A DNA stretch of 64,000 bases from Reticulitermes speratus (GCA_021186555.1 JAJKFL010000014.1:33042033-33106032); one strand, 5' to 3'. Positions 33,990 to 45,699 are shown, counted from the stretch's first letter. Notes: generated by a model not told the origin, from the sequence alone. Program-made: numbers and translations.

Positions 33990-35060
33990 TCACAGATTGA
34001 GGGGTGTGTGAGAACAGTGTTGAAGGTAAGACATGAAACTAAGATAGAAAACGTGACAGGATGTTGGAGATAATTGTTTGTACAGAACCTGCATAATTTC
34101 ATGCCAGATGACGTCGACGTAATAAAGACACCTTAAGACAGTTTTGCGTGTAATACATTTAACATCATTCACACAGTGAAGAGAAAGAGAGAATGAGGGA
34201 GTAAGGAAGAGAGAGAGAGAACAGTTCGTCACCTCGCGACTTCTCGTGGGACAGCGATACGTTGCTATGGTAACATCCCCTTAGCTTCTGACCCTCGTGC
34301 CACTGGCGCTATAACACCGCCACCTGCCTCATAGGCGGTCGCTACTTGTGACCGAGTCTTCTTTTAACGGCACATTTTATTTTAGTTTCACGTGACGTTC
34401 CTATATACAGCCTGCACTTGTTTGGTCCAGTACTGTTGTCTTATAAGGCGAATATTTTGATGTGTATTCTAACCAAGGCCAGTGTTTGTGGATGAAAATC
34501 TGAGCTATTTAGTCACAATTTACCATTATGTATATTACATACTGACAGATATATCAATTCTTCGAAAAGGCTGTTATTACTTCGACAAAAAAAAGACATA
34601 AATTCAAATTACAGTATTCAAATGGCTACCTTTACTGCACGACGTTCTGCACTACGTTTATTGTCAGTTGACATCTAGTCACGTTGCGTTTAAAGTGAAG
34701 CACCAAGAAACACCCGGCTAGAATCGAATAGAATGTATAATGGGTTGGAACCCCTTAAAGATCCGATGCACGTAGGCCTTTTTATGACAGGCCCATTGTG
34801 CCCCCTTATTCTCTAAACTTTTCTCTGTGGGAAAGAAACTTATCCAAGTCGTACATTGTGACTAAAGGCCAGGATTGATCTTGGATGAGTTTTCCTAATC
34901 TTGCATCTGAGATAAACACAAGTCCATCACATGCAGATGATTTCTTAGAGTGTTGTGGCCAAACATAAGGCCACGAACCCCTCTAAGTTATACATAATAG
35001 AAGAATATATCAAGTACAGTTTCCGGCCCAATAAACATATTGGCCGAGCCCTCCTTTGCT
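33990..35060. other. No recognised gene
   Basis: A GA-rich tract lies at about 34180-34222 (AGAGAGAGAGAGAAC). 34740-35060 precedes the ~98-bp minisatellite and shares its pyrimidine-rich style but not its unit. No domain-bearing frame. Confidence 0.35.
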
Positions 35061-35071
35061 AAGTGCCTTTA

Positions 35072-35800
35072 GGTTCCCCTTATGGAGCCCCTGTAAAAAT
35101 AAGTGCTCCGTTTCCAGGCCCTTCTTTTACATGTCTCTCGGATTCCTCAGTCTTGGAGCTCTCCCTCTATGTTCCCCTCACGGAGCCCCTATATAGAGAG
35201 AGATGCCCCATTTCCAAAGCCTTCCTTGATATGTTTCTCAGAGTCCCCAGAGTCCAGGTTTCCCTCACGGAGCCCCTATGTAGAGGAGATGTTCCATTTC
35301 CAGAGCCTCATTTTACATATCTTTCAGAGTCCCCAGTAAAGGAGCCCTCCCTCCAGGTTCCCCTAACAGAGCTCCAATAGAGAGAGACGCTCCGTTTCCT
35401 GAGCCTTCTTTTACTTGTCTCTCAAAGTCCCTGGCAAAGGAGCACCCCCTCCTGGTTCCCCCGATGGGGCCCCTATGGAGAGTGATGCTCATTTCCAGAT
35501 ACTTCTTTTACGTATCTCTCGGAGTCCATAGTGAACAAGGTCTCCTGATAAAAATAAAATCTCAACTTTCTCTCAAAGTCCCCGGTAAGGAAGCCCCTCC
35601 TACATGTTCCGCCGACGGGGCCCCTATAAAGAGAGATGCCCGTTTCCAGAGCCTTCGTGTACGTATCTCTCGGAGACCCTGGTGGGGGAGCTCTCCAAAT
35701 AGTAACCTGCCCCCTCCAGGTTCCCCCAACGGAGCCACCTGTGAATAGAGATGTCCCTTTCCAGAGCCTTCTTTTATATATTTCTTAACCCAGAGAAAAG
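35072..35800. repeat. ~98-bp minisatellite with a coding-phase period
   Basis: About seven diverged units start GGTTCCCCTMACGGAGCCCC at 35072, 35171, 35259, 35357, 35454, 35605 and 35719. Each continues with an AGAGAGATGCTCCGTTTCCA-like block, GAGCCTTCTTTTACATATCT, and CGGAGTCCCCAGTAAAGGAG. Spacings are 98, 88, 99, 97, 151 and 114, so most units approximate 99 bp, that is 33 codons. One plus frame (35063-35380) stays open over the first three units and repeats VPLTEPLYRERCPIS then LSESPVKEPSLQ. Later units shift frame. The 151-bp spacing includes a partial extra unit. Confidence 0.85.
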
Positions 35801-36009
35801 AAGGGCCTCGTTTTAGGCCCATAGATCCCAGCGTCAGTCCCCCATTCCATTCTAGAGCCGCATGTAAACTAGGAAGCTCTTGGACCTTTGGGCCACGAAT
35901 CCAGTCTCCCTGGATAGGAAAATAGCGTATAAAACGGCTCCTAATTATATTTAGGCTTCGTGGAGCCACTTGCATCCGAGAAACGGATTGAGACTCATGA
36001 ACTCTATTC

Positions 36010-36115
36010 TAGGTTCCCTTGCAGAGCTCCTATGAAAAGAAACCATCCGTTTCCAGAGCCATTGGTTTATTCATTCATTGATTTCTTTCGGAGTCCTCAT
36101 TTAAGGAGCCCTCCC
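36010..36115. repeat. Detached unit of the ~98-bp minisatellite
   Basis: AGGTTCCCTTGCAGAGCTCC, AAACCATCCGTTTCCAGAGC, TTTCTTTCGGAGTCCTCATT and TAAGGAGCCCTCCCACG match one full unit about 200 bp beyond the main array. The gap holds unrelated or highly diverged sequence. Confidence 0.7.
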
Positions 36116-36119
36116 ACGA

Positions 36120-37335
36120 AACACGGGGAAAAGGAAGTTACAGTCCACGGAGCTCCACGCGGACGGCAGGCCTACACACAATGAGATGCAGCCTGGTTCC
36201 CCGAGGGGATTGTTTACGACATTGCTATTAGTACCCCAGTGCCACCTTCGACATTGGCTTGGATAGACCAGAGCCCCGTTAGCCAGCCTGTGTCGTAGTA
36301 ACCCTCTACAGGGTATCCCCTCCACACCTGTTACCACCTCCTACGTTACCCAGGGTACGAAACACCCGACTAGTAGACAAAAGACTACAAGCATCCATGT
36401 TTGCATTCAGAAAGAACATCCACAAATGGTACATCAGGGAAACACAAATTTTTCTCTTGCTGGAAATACATGTACTGCCAGCGAGTAAGTAATAGGCGCT
36501 GTACCACGTCTCGTATTTGTGCGGGAAGTACGTTAACAAGAGGGATAGATTAAAGCGCTCTTACAGGTTGATAACTAATGACCTTGTTTGGGCTATACGA
36601 CCAATAAAATTTGTTCGTGTGAACTTATGCTTCTGACTTAGCTGTCTGAAGACGGAGACAAACACTTGCTAATAAATACCATGTACATTATTTTTATCCA
36701 CACGCTGGAAAATATGCAAACAAAATTCTCACGTAATCAGACTAAATGTCACAATTTCTTTTGTCTGCATTACATGAAAATAAATGCCAACACATACGCA
36801 TGTCAAATCAAATTTGCTGAAAGTGTGACCCTTGACTTGCATATTAGAAGTGCTCGGTTCGAATATCCTCCGCACATCGATTACACTAATTAAGGATATT
36901 TGTGGTTTTCTTCATCTCCCAGACAGATTACTAGATAGGCCTTTAGGTTATGCCACTGTCGCTTCCTTCCACATCCTTTCCAATTTATTATTGACTACCA
37001 GCCGGTCATTCGGTGCTTCTTAGTTCCCATTTAATGACAGCATGGCCAAATAAGCAAAAACCGCATATGGAAGGCCTGTGTATTTAACACTGAAATACAA
37101 ATATTCAGTGTCGATATTATAAGGAAACCGCGATTTAGTTGCTTTTGTAACTGAGAATATAGAGTATATGCACTCTGTCGTCTTGCTAACATGTGAGCAT
37201 CAGATAATATGTTCGGAATTTGTTACGGATTCCTTGAACTGTGAAAGGGAGTGTTAATCAGCTCCGTGTGGAATTCTGAGAGAGCTCCCTAAAGTTCGTC
37301 GCAAGCATGTTGGCTTTCACACAGTTACGTGGATA
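36120..37335. other. No recognised gene
   Basis: Several short frames on both strands, none with a domain. No second copy of any part was found in the window. Confidence 0.35.
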
Positions 37336-37339
37336 TTAA

Positions 37340-37585
37340 GGCGAAAGGTAAAATTGTCCTTGTGAACTACATGAGGCCACGTAGGGGAGTAGATATTTAG
37401 CTCCACTCACTGTTATTCTCGGCACTACTTGGAGGTCTGTAGTCAGCCTCACGCCTGGGCTGCTTTATTCCGGAGAAAGAGCCCACACTACCCATTGATT
37501 AGGAGGCTGGAATGGCCCCAGACCCGGTTTGGAGAATTTCAAGAAGATTTTAGTTGCTCCTGCCGGCAGTCGAACTCCGTATTTT
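37340..37585 (-). mobile_element. SINE-2 copy with readable B box
   Basis: On the plus strand: GAAAGGTAAAATTGTCCTTG, TAGCTCCACTCACTGTTATT then CTCGGCACTACTTGGAGG, GAAAGAGCCCACACTACCCA and GGCCCCAGACCCGGTTTGGA. On the minus strand AGTTCGACTGC (about 37568-37578) is the B-box-like element of the tRNA head. Confidence 0.7.
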
Positions 37586-37589
37586 TCAT

Positions 37590-39405
37590 CTCGTGGTCTA
37601 GTTATAATAGCGAGTAGCGTGGAACGATCGCGGCTAAAGCCCCTAAAACATAGTGATAAATATATATACCTACTTCAGTATTTAAAACATTAATTTTACC
37701 ATGCAGTATGTTTACGTGTTCCCTACGGTTCTCACATAAACAGTGATTATTTCCTGAAACAACATCAAACGCGTGGTATTTATCATTTTGAATCAGTGAT
37801 TTTGTTATGAAGTAAGGACTCAGACTCTAAATGCTTTTTACACAGTAACACACATGTTGGGCGCTTTATGTTGAGGATGCCTATGTCCCATTGCTTGCCG
37901 GACTGCTGGCTAGAAGTCAGTGTGTGTCCGGTAGGCGCTGATGTTGGGTATTTGACGTAGCCTTCCTGGATTTCCCAACGTGTTAAAGTAAACACTGAGG
38001 TGGTGTCCATGTTCCTAGGTGTTACTGCGTGCATCTCATGCAACCATCCTGATTTAAATTCATGAAGGTCGTGCACATTACTTATATTTAAACTAATCAG
38101 ATTCCTTAATGATAAATGCTAGACAGCGCAATCACATAATTATACTTTTGTTAAAATCCTTAGCTATGTATTAGACTGAAGTTGTAGGAACTGTACAAAC
38201 TATAGTTTCGTTTTGTAGAATTTTTATTCATTTAATAAATTATTGAATATAAAATAGTAAGTTATGTCAACATCGGAAGGTGGTGCAAGTGCTCGACCTC
38301 GCACGTCGCTGCCGGCGCCGCTGATTGCTGTGAAAGTCATAAAACTGTTTTTAAATGCAACAATTCGCAGTTGTGTCAGCATTTCGACACTTCAATAGTA
38401 TGCGTCAAAATTGTTACTGCATAAAATAACTTGGTAAGATCAAGAGCTAGAATGGGTGTGAATAAAACTAAGAAGAAGGCAGGAAGAAATAAATTTTTTG
38501 TTACGTCAATTCGCCTTTCTATTTTACACACAGTAAATGAATGGTTTGTTTTTAAAAGGCCACGAGTCACGGGGAACGAATGTTACGGGAGAAAAGCAGG
38601 AAGCAGTCAGTGCCTCGAGACTTTTTCTCAACGAATATACGACAGTAAAGTATAGGCGTATTTGACACACTGTACGCTGTACTTAAGCCATTTCCAAATA
38701 ATGTTGTGTTTGTTGACTTGATGAAAGTGAATCCATAAATATGTGAATACGGCAACATTACTAACTCATGCCTTTTCCCAAATAAACGATTCAATTAAAG
38801 GTAACGCGTATTCATTTTTGATTCTGTGGATGTGACAGAATTACGACGAATATACACCTACAGTCCTTTACTTTTCGTAGCGAGCGTTGATTCCGAGAAT
38901 AGTTGGCAGGAAGTGTATTAACTGATTAGTTTATGCAAAATTTTATGCGAGAAATCAGAGTATTATACAAAGCCACAAAGGTTATAGGTTAACAAAAATA
39001 GATGCGTTTTGTCTAAGGTAGCTTTCAGGTTCTTAACTTTTTCAGATGCACAGTTTGCTGAAACAGCGGTGGATTTTCCGGGAACTCGCAGCATGCCTGT
39101 CTCGAATTGTGCAGTACAACTAACAGTCTACAAATCTAATTATTACCAGCACGTGTAGCCTACGTATGTTTACTACAGTATTAAAAGTAACCCAGTGTCA
39201 CATAGACGTCATAAGCACCTACTGTGAACATTCAAAATGAAGAAGTGTGCATAAGGATAGGTGGACTAATGTAAGTTGTCAGGAATATTCCGTATTGTTT
39301 CTGCGTTGTTTTACGATGTTGTCAGCAACACAAATTACATAGCGTTCAACGGTAGAAATATTGACAATTTTCGTGAAAGGCATTCCGTTGTGTGATATGA
39401 TGTAC
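37590..39405. other. No recognised gene
   Basis: Frames of 97 (38076-37783 minus), 75 (38794-38567 minus) and 74 codons (38431 plus) lack recognisable domains. A GC-rich patch sits at about 38295-38325 (CTCGCACGTCGCTGCCGGCG). No repeat match inside the window. Confidence 0.35.
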
Positions 39406-39409
39406 GATG

Positions 39410-39672
39410 GAGACAGGTTGTCGTTTACACAACTGTTTGTTGCTGTATCCCTATTACAGGCTTTGGCATATTTCGGCCGAAATATTCAGGCCATCAACAC
39501 GTCAATCTTCCATACAAAATGAGATTTTATAGTTTGTAATTACTAGATATTTTTATACTTATTTGTATATGAAAGACTGATCTGATGATGGCGTGAATGT
39601 ATTGACCGAATCATGTCAATTACAGAATGATTGATACAAAACTAAACAGTTGTGTAAATGATGACCTGTCTT
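39410..39672. mobile_element. Inverted-repeat MITE, ~263 bp
   Basis: Left end GAGACAGGTTGTCGTTTACA then CAACTGTTTGTTGCTGTATC is inverted at the right: AACAGTTGTGTAAATGATGA then CCTGTCTT. Pairing continues inward with gaps for about 90 bp (GGCATATTTCGGCCGAAATA opposite GACATGATTCGGTCAATACA on the other strand). There is no transposase. The TTTCGGC...ATCAGGCC block recurs at 41710. Confidence 0.7.
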
Positions 39673-39949
39673 ATGTATAGATTTATTGATGAATGATGAG
39701 TGTAAACGATTTTAAGTAGTTTTAATGGTATAATCGAGGTTATGTTCCTTCATTTTCCTGGAGTGAGTGAGGAAAACCACGAAAAATATCAATTAGCATA
39801 GCCGATAACTCGTCGAAATTCGAATTTGTCATCCCGAATGCAGGTCTAAAGGGCTATCAGTTCACCAGCCAAGTTGTTATTGCAGCACACACCTATCAGA
39901 ACCGAATCTTCGGAGGACTCTGTTGCATTAATCTTCAGGATACCAAGTA

Positions 39950-40015
39950 TACACAGCGTCACGCCTCAGAAGACGCCAATCATTATACCGTCCTCAGAAC
40001 CTCATATCTCACGAC
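39950..40015. mobile_element. FB MITE, right-arm fragment
   Basis: ACACAGCGTCACGCCTCAGA then AGACGCCAATCATTATACCG is an FB right arm (frame QRHASEDANHYT). An upstream TCTTCGGAGGACTCTGTTGC block (39908-39927) may be its core. Confidence 0.5.
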
Positions 40016-40019
40016 AAAG

Positions 40020-41310
40020 TATGCCGTGAAATGTCGGCAGTTATGTAATGTACAACATGTACTTTACCAGCGGTAACACATTAGAAATGTAACGTATTTG
40101 TTCTCAAAATCTGGCCACCAACATACATAAAATTTAAATTCCTACAATAGATTTCATTACCGGTATATATACGAAATCTTTCGTGTCTGATACATGTACA
40201 TCCACAATGACAATACTCACCTTCATGCGAATCTCAAATCTCACATCGAGGAGACAATTTAGTACAAAGACAAGCTCACAAAATTTGTTTCCAGAAAATG
40301 AAAAGGACTGTATTACAGCCCGTCACGAATGTATTTTATTATTTACGCGTTAAGAACGATGCGTTACTCATGCTGCTTGAACAAAACACAAACGGACAGT
40401 AGCTGCACAGAACGGTGAATTATGTCATACATAATACATCTGTTGGAGGTCGTTCATCGACTCATGAGCTCTGGACAGGCGTGGCTAAAAGTATGCCCAT
40501 CTCATCCGCCAGTCAACATCGTTCTGTACAATGTTGATCGGAGGGGAAGGGGGGGGCGTAACACTACCATCCACATCCGTCCTGATCTCACAAACTTCTG
40601 AACGATCTATACACCAACACTGTTGCGCTCGGACGGTTGAAGAAATTGCTCTTCCTTCCATTGAAGAGAGCATTATGGTGTCATAACGCTAAACCAGAAT
40701 TGTTCTGTACGCCTGCTGCAAGCACAATAATTATTGCAAGTCAGTGGAAGAGCTTACAATCTTTACCGTGACAGAAGTTTGAAAAATGTTAAATTTATGC
40801 AGGCAAAACGTGTATTTGACTTTTTTCATCGTCTCGTGTAAGGTAGAGAAGCACGACATTTCAGAAACTAGTTCTGCTTCCTTAATCAGATACATTGTAA
40901 AACCTGTGAAAATTATTATATTCTGTTGAGTCGACTGACTTGAGCTAATCTTTACACAGGGGCAGAACATTTCTGGAGAAGTGGAGTTATAGATACATTC
41001 TTGCTTAAACCTCGGCACTAGACGAATTTGAGTGATCAAATTCTCACTGTTAGGCTACTAAGAACCACCTGTGCTTACCGGATAGGAGGCTGAGTAATGT
41101 AACAACTGGTATGGATACTGTGGCTAGAATAGGAACACTTGCTTCTGCCTGGAATGAAACGTCTATTTCCCAGTCATCCAACCTGTATCTATTGAGCTGT
41201 CCTTGTTCCTGTTATGGGAAATTATACAAGAAGAAGTGTTTGAAAAGTGTGTCTTTGCAGGGCCAATCATCCAATAAACCCAGCACATCATTCCACAATT
41301 TTTGTGTTTT
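40020..41310. other. No recognised gene; a possible FB core
   Basis: 40845-40905 (GCACGACATTTCAGAAACTA then GTTCTGCTTCCTTAATCAG) resembles an FB core but no arms were found. A G-rich stretch lies at about 40540-40556. Short frames lack domains. Confidence 0.3.
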
Positions 41311-41319
41311 ACTTTACAA

Positions 41320-41400
41320 ATCGACAGGACGTCATATCCCAGAATACATGAGTCTTTATCAGTACCACTGTGAGCACTTCAAATCTTGCAGGTCAAAGTA
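41320..41400. mobile_element. FB MITE, right-arm fragment
   Basis: The plus frame reads GRHIPEYMSLYQYHCEHFKS, close to the FB arm peptide, encoded by GACGTCATATCCCAGAATAC and following bases. It forms the end of the 96-codon frame at 41111, which is therefore not a convincing host gene. Confidence 0.5.
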
Positions 41401-41694
41401 AACGTTGTTTACAACCAAAGAATTTAATTTGATTTTTCGATTTTCGTTGTGTTCGGTCAGGCTTTGATCTTAGATTACATAACAATGTTCTGCTGTACTA
41501 AATTGTTAATATTATATGCATTTTATTGGTCTAGATATCCGTCATTTTTAAAAGTAATCGTAATCCGCAGCAAAGAACTTTTGGAAATGGCGAAATACAA
41601 GTTTTCTGCTTAATTTATATGGAAAGTAAGCGGTTGTTGTGCTGTATACTGTACAGTGAGAATGTTCATCCATTTGCACAAATATATTATTTTA

Positions 41695-41765
41695 AAAATA
41701 TACATCGATGATAAGTTTCGGCGGAAAACCATCAGGCCAACTTCAGGTATCGTCGTTATACGTAT
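41695..41765. mobile_element. MITE fragment related to 39410
   Basis: ATGATAAGTTTCGGCGGAAA then ACCATCAGGCCAACTTCAGG repeats the TTTCGGC...ATCAGGCC core of the element at 39410. Only one arm is visible. A possible third relative at 58695-58740 reads GCCAGATGTTTCGTTCGTGC then TGATCATCCTCAGGC. Confidence 0.35.
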
Positions 41766-41769
41766 AATA

Positions 41770-42595
41770 CAATACAAGAAGTCTCAGGGGTTTTTATACT
41801 GTTAGTTAATAACGAGATCCCTCTCTTTTATGCCTACTTGCTTAACAGGTATCCCAAAAACTGCCCGAACGCATACGTTGAAATGTAGGAACTCTCGCAT
41901 CCACCCCAAAGCTGAATCAGCATAGAGAGTAACCAAAACCCTTGCACGTACATAGATGGAGCTCCACGCCATATTTGGATCACGTGTTCGGGCACAGTTT
42001 TTAAGGTACAAACGTGATAGACCAGTAGTCGGACAAGAAATAAGATATTGTTACTTACTAACGATAGGCAATACACCGTGAGCCTTCCCGTATTGTATAC
42101 AGTACATAAATATGAGCCCTAATGATGGCATGATGATTTTAGGACTAAATGTGCAGTCCGTGTAGAGTAACACGGCAACAAGGAGTTACGTAAACGGGTA
42201 AACGTTCCCATTGTTTATTGCTTAAACACCGTGTAGAATTGGCTGAAAGCTGTCTGTCCCATTTCCGACTAATCGGTCTCTGGATTTGAACTCTGCATAT
42301 TCCACATGGATCACGATAATACGAGAGGACTGTGTAGCATCATCACCCTCTGGAGATGTTTCGCCATTTGTCGTTAATTGGGTCACTGGTTTATTAATGA
42401 ATTCGGTATTCGATTAGTTGCGTGGTGACTGCTTGGACTGTTCCATGCCGAGGTGTTGTAACAGAACAGCTGCTGTCAGCAAGTTGCATATTTAGACACT
42501 CAGTTTTATTTTAAAAATCTTAAGGTAATAAGTCAGTGGAGGGATATGGGCACAAACGAGAAGTACTGAAATGTCAAATACTTGTGCTTAATTAC
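41770..42595. other. No recognised gene
   Basis: Two overlapping minus frames (42011-41802, 42076-41834) have no recognised domain. No tandem array noticed. Confidence 0.35.
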
Positions 42596-42599
42596 TTAA

Positions 42600-42855
42600 A
42601 CGTCACGCCATAAAGACGTATGGGAAGCTGGAGGTGTAGTTACGTCTTACGTAAAGTGTGGCACTTGATGAAAATGGGTGGTTATTTTTACTCCCTGGTC
42701 GTTTTACCCCGAGGAAGTCCCCCTGGTTCCCATTGTATAGGATAGTCTGTAGGCCCCATAGCAGGCCCGGATGTAGTGGAGAAAAATCTCTTTCTCCTAT
42801 GTGGTATCGTACCCAAATTCCTCGACTGTCCAGCCGGCACCCTAATTGCTATACT
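42600..42855 (-). mobile_element. SINE-2 copy with B-box-like element
   Basis: On the plus strand: TGGAGGTGTAGTTACGTCTT, CTCCCTGGTCGTTTTACCCC then GAGGAAGTCCCCCTGGTTCC, CATAGCAGGCCCGGATG and CTTTCTCCTATGTGG. The minus strand carries GGGTACGATACC (about 42804-42815). The 83-codon plus frame at 42658 lies within the SINE. Confidence 0.65.
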
Positions 42856-42989
42856 AAGATACGCCAGCTCCCGTTCTGGGCAGTGATGTACGCAAAGTGT
42901 GTTTCCTGAAGCAGTGCAAGTTTCATTCTTAGTAACCTGACACAGCCAGGTTTAGGACAGGTGGTTGGTGCAATAAGCACTGTATTAGC

Positions 42990-43112
42990 CAGCCATAGCT
43001 CAGGCGGTTAGTTGCCGGCTTCTCTCCGTTCAGGTCCGGGCTTAGCCTTTCCAGAGAAGTGGGCCTATGTGTGGGATTTATGGCGCGCAAAGTGACACTG
43101 TCAACATAGTAT
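42990..43112 (+). mobile_element. Fragment of another tRNA-derived SINE
   Basis: An A-box-like ATAGCTCAGGCGGTTAG (about 43000) is followed by a B-box-like GTTCAGGTCCGGGC (about 43030), then TGTGTGGGATTTATGGCGCG. It does not match SINE-1 or SINE-2 beyond the tRNA-like boxes, so it is treated as a third SINE type. It has no folded cloverleaf and is not a functional tRNA gene. Confidence 0.5.
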
Positions 43113-43154
43113 TTAGATATAGTGTATATAGTACATAGATTGGTTTTCTCTGGC

Positions 43155-43405
43155 AGTATTGGGAACTGCGATGGCGTAGTCGGTGTAGTGACTAGGCTGT
43201 GGGCTGTACTGTCCGGGGTTTGAATCCAGACAGCGGCAGAAGATTCTTTCCTTCAACATTTCCGCACCGTCTTCTGGGCCCACCCACCCTCCTACACAGT
43301 GGGTACAGGAAGCTGTCTCCCCGGGGGTAAAACGGCCCTTGAATTTGACCACTGACTTCACCTAGTGCCGAGGTTGAGAATAAGTGGAGCTATAGCTCAA
43401 CTGCC
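43155..43405 (+). mobile_element. SINE-2, near full length with A and B boxes
   Basis: Head: A-box-like TGGCGTAGTCGG (43173-43184) and B-box-like GGGTTTGAATCC (about 43218). Body: TTCTGGGCCCACCCACCCTC, GTCTCCCCGGGGGTAAAACG, GAATTTGACCACTGACTTCA then CCTAGTGCCGAGGTTGAGAA and TGGAGCTATAGCTCAACTGC. This copy fixes the orientation of the family. The minus frame at 43361 is a shadow. Confidence 0.75.
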
Positions 43406-43409
43406 CCTA

Positions 43410-44148
43410 TCAGAATTCGTGGCATATACATGGACAATTTTGACCTCTCACTGTTACGTATTAATTCGTCTGTCATCTAGCGTTGCAGTTTTACAAATAC
43501 ATAATATAACTCTGGCACAAGAGAATGTTAAAATTCCGCCGAATTCCTGTAGACATAGAACATTAGTTGGCATGTTTACAGTGCACGGCGGTGTCATCAA
43601 GTCTTCTGCAGACCCGCGAACAGGTAGCAAATATGTGGGAGAGAGTAACACGGTGGCAAAATGTTATTAGATTCATCACGTGACCTACATGATGCTCTGG
43701 GCTCATCAGTCGGCAGATCTCGCAGGGTGCGGCGTCATATCGTTGGGTCAAAGCCTCTGAGGTGAGGGGAGAGATGAGGGTACGATCCTTTCTACGTTAA
43801 GTCGACGCGTGATCCGACTTCCAGAAACAGTCACAAACTACGCCTTTCCTTCACTTAGTATCGAAGCAAGAGTTAACCCAGAAAAAGCTAAGTAGGCATG
43901 TTATATCCACGTCAAAACGGAAGGGCGTGATATGATTTTGATAAGAAGTGGATTTTATATAAGTTAGATGGACGTTAAGGAAAGGAAGAAAGCAGCAAAA
44001 TGATAAAAAGCAGTTGTACATTGCAACAAAAGGACACAGAGGCGCAGTATGAGCAACAAATAAGGAAGTCAAAAACTTCTTTGGATGTTAGCGATTGCCT
44101 TTTTCTTTAATCGTTTGAATCATGAAATTAATCTATATTTAAATATTA
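43410..44148. other. No recognised gene; weak FB-like pieces
   Basis: 43588-43620 (CGGTGTCATCAAGTCTTCTG) and 43720-43745 (AGGGTGCGGCGTCATATCGT) faintly resemble FB arms. Overlapping frames on both strands (43365-43751) are not credible genes. Confidence 0.3.
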
Positions 44149-44149
44149 C

Positions 44150-44345
44150 TTTACCACCTCACACAAAACACTGCATCCTCATTACAAATAGGGCTACCAA
44201 TCTGTTAAACTTGTTTCAGGGAATCCTCGAAGTTTGTTCTGAGATTTACACGAAATACACAAATAGACTCTGTGGACAAGATGCAACGTTTAAAAATGTT
44301 ACTCGTAAACCAGGAGGTAGGCTACATATAAGAGCCACTTCGCCT
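44150..44345 (+). mobile_element. R5 repeat copy
   Basis: TACCACCTCACACAAAACAC then CTGCATCCTCATTACAAATA, TTCAGGGAATCCTCG, TTCTGAGATTTACACGAAAT then ACACAAATAGACTCTGTGGA and CAAGATGCAACG, then ACCAGGAGGTAGGCTACATA. This is the copy with the clearest complete block order. Confidence 0.65.
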
Positions 44346-44631
44346 TAAATGTTTCACGTTACGTGTCTTGCACATACGTCTTACATTCCCACCTTTGCCT
44401 CGGATCAGGTTAGGTATCCATTTAACTTGCACCTTCTGTACTTGATCTGCCAATTCATCTTAACAATAATCTATCTCATCTTTATCGCCATCATTAATGT
44501 CACGGCTTACGTCACCAGACCATTTCCAAATACATAACTTTTAATCTAATTTCAAAATTGGTTTGGAATTGGTTACTCCATTTTTAGGCTCCGACATTCC
44601 TTTGCTCCTGGCAGATTATGTTGCTGTATTT

Positions 44632-45140
44632 TGAGAGTCACACGACGTAGTTTTACCATCTTTTTCTATCATATGTTACACGATGTGGTTGTACCTTCTA
44701 TTTGTACAATATATTTTTATATTCGAAGACGTAGTATAATACGTTATACGACGTGGTTGTGCTGCCAATTTCTACGATCTGTTACACGGCATGCTTGTAC
44801 TGTCTATTTCTATAGTCGTTCACACGACGTGGTTTTACCATCTGTTTCTATTATTGTTAGACGGCGTGGTTTTATATCCTCTTTTTATAATCTGTTCTAC
44901 AACATATAATCTTTGTATGAGGTGGTTGTACCTTCTATTTTTATAGTCTATTATACGAATTTTACCATCTGTTTCTATAACCCGTTACATGATGTGGTTA
45001 TACTACCTATTTCTATGATCTGTTATACGACGTGGCTGTACCATTTATTTCTCAAGTCTGTTTTACGAAATGGCTGTACGTTGTTTTACCATCTATTTCT
45101 GTAATAGTTATATGACGTGGTTGTACTATTTACTTATATA
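44632..45140. repeat. 38-bp minisatellite, about 13 units
   Basis: The unit is approximately GTTATACGACGTGGTTGTAC followed by CATCTATTTCTATAATCT. Unit starts at 44984, 45022 and 45060 show an exact 38-bp period in the right half, with looser spacing on the left. Some units are truncated (for example near 44950). Two plus frames (44631-44909, 44913-45104) stay open across it and repeat RHDVV and YTTWL motifs, but 38 is not a multiple of three so the peptide does not repeat in phase. Confidence 0.85.
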
Positions 45141-45144
45141 ATTG

Positions 45145-45695
45145 TTGTTACGCCTATGATATTTTCGAAACTAAGCTTTTGAAAAATATCCTCATTGTGT
45201 TAGTGTTGTAAGAAAGCATAGGTCTAACTTGTTCTTAGTAGCTTCATTTCTTCAAAACCCAGAGCGACAACTGAAAGCTAAAATAAATGTTTGGCAAATG
45301 ATTTAAAATTTAGGATTAACATTTTATTAACAGTGAGGAACTTAGGATTAATATAAGGGACGTTCACTGCAGAAAACTTGGTGTTAGGAAACACATCACT
45401 ACGAGTATGTTGCAGTGTGACTCAGCAAATAATTATTATTACTACTATCTGAAAAAGGCTTCATTTCTGCAGCATTATGCTTTCTCCTATGCCGTGTTGC
45501 TTGAGTTAATGTTCATAACCTATAAAGCAACATTGGTGTTGCCGCAGTTCTAACATAACGTGATAATTGTCTTTTTTTTACTTCCTGAAATAGGGATTTT
45601 TTTCTTCCGATAGGCTGGTGAAATGTATGCAGGTTAGTGTCTTCCCCGTTTTCAATTATATGTAACAAGCGTTGAAATTGAGGTAGTTAACATTT
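45145..45695. other. No recognised gene
   Basis: AT-rich spacer with no long frame, tandem array or shared repeat. Confidence 0.4.
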
Positions 45696-45699
45696 AGAA

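Noticed and set aside
41111..41401. 96-codon ORF as a protein
   Set aside because: The C-terminal third reads GRHIPEYMSL..., an FB arm, and the rest is not recognised.
42658..42909. 83-codon ORF as a protein
   Set aside because: It lies within a minus-strand SINE-2 copy.
43155..43225. tRNA gene, because A- and B-box-like motifs are present
   Set aside because: The same sequence continues into a SINE body shared with nine other copies, and I could not see a cloverleaf or acceptor-stem pairing.
44631..45104. Two long open frames as a repetitive protein
   Set aside because: The tandem unit is 38 bp, not a multiple of three, so the peptide does not repeat in phase. The open frames come from low stop frequency.
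44632..45140. CRISPR array, because of regular repeats
   Set aside because: Units are contiguous and diverged, with no unique spacers, and the context is animal-like.
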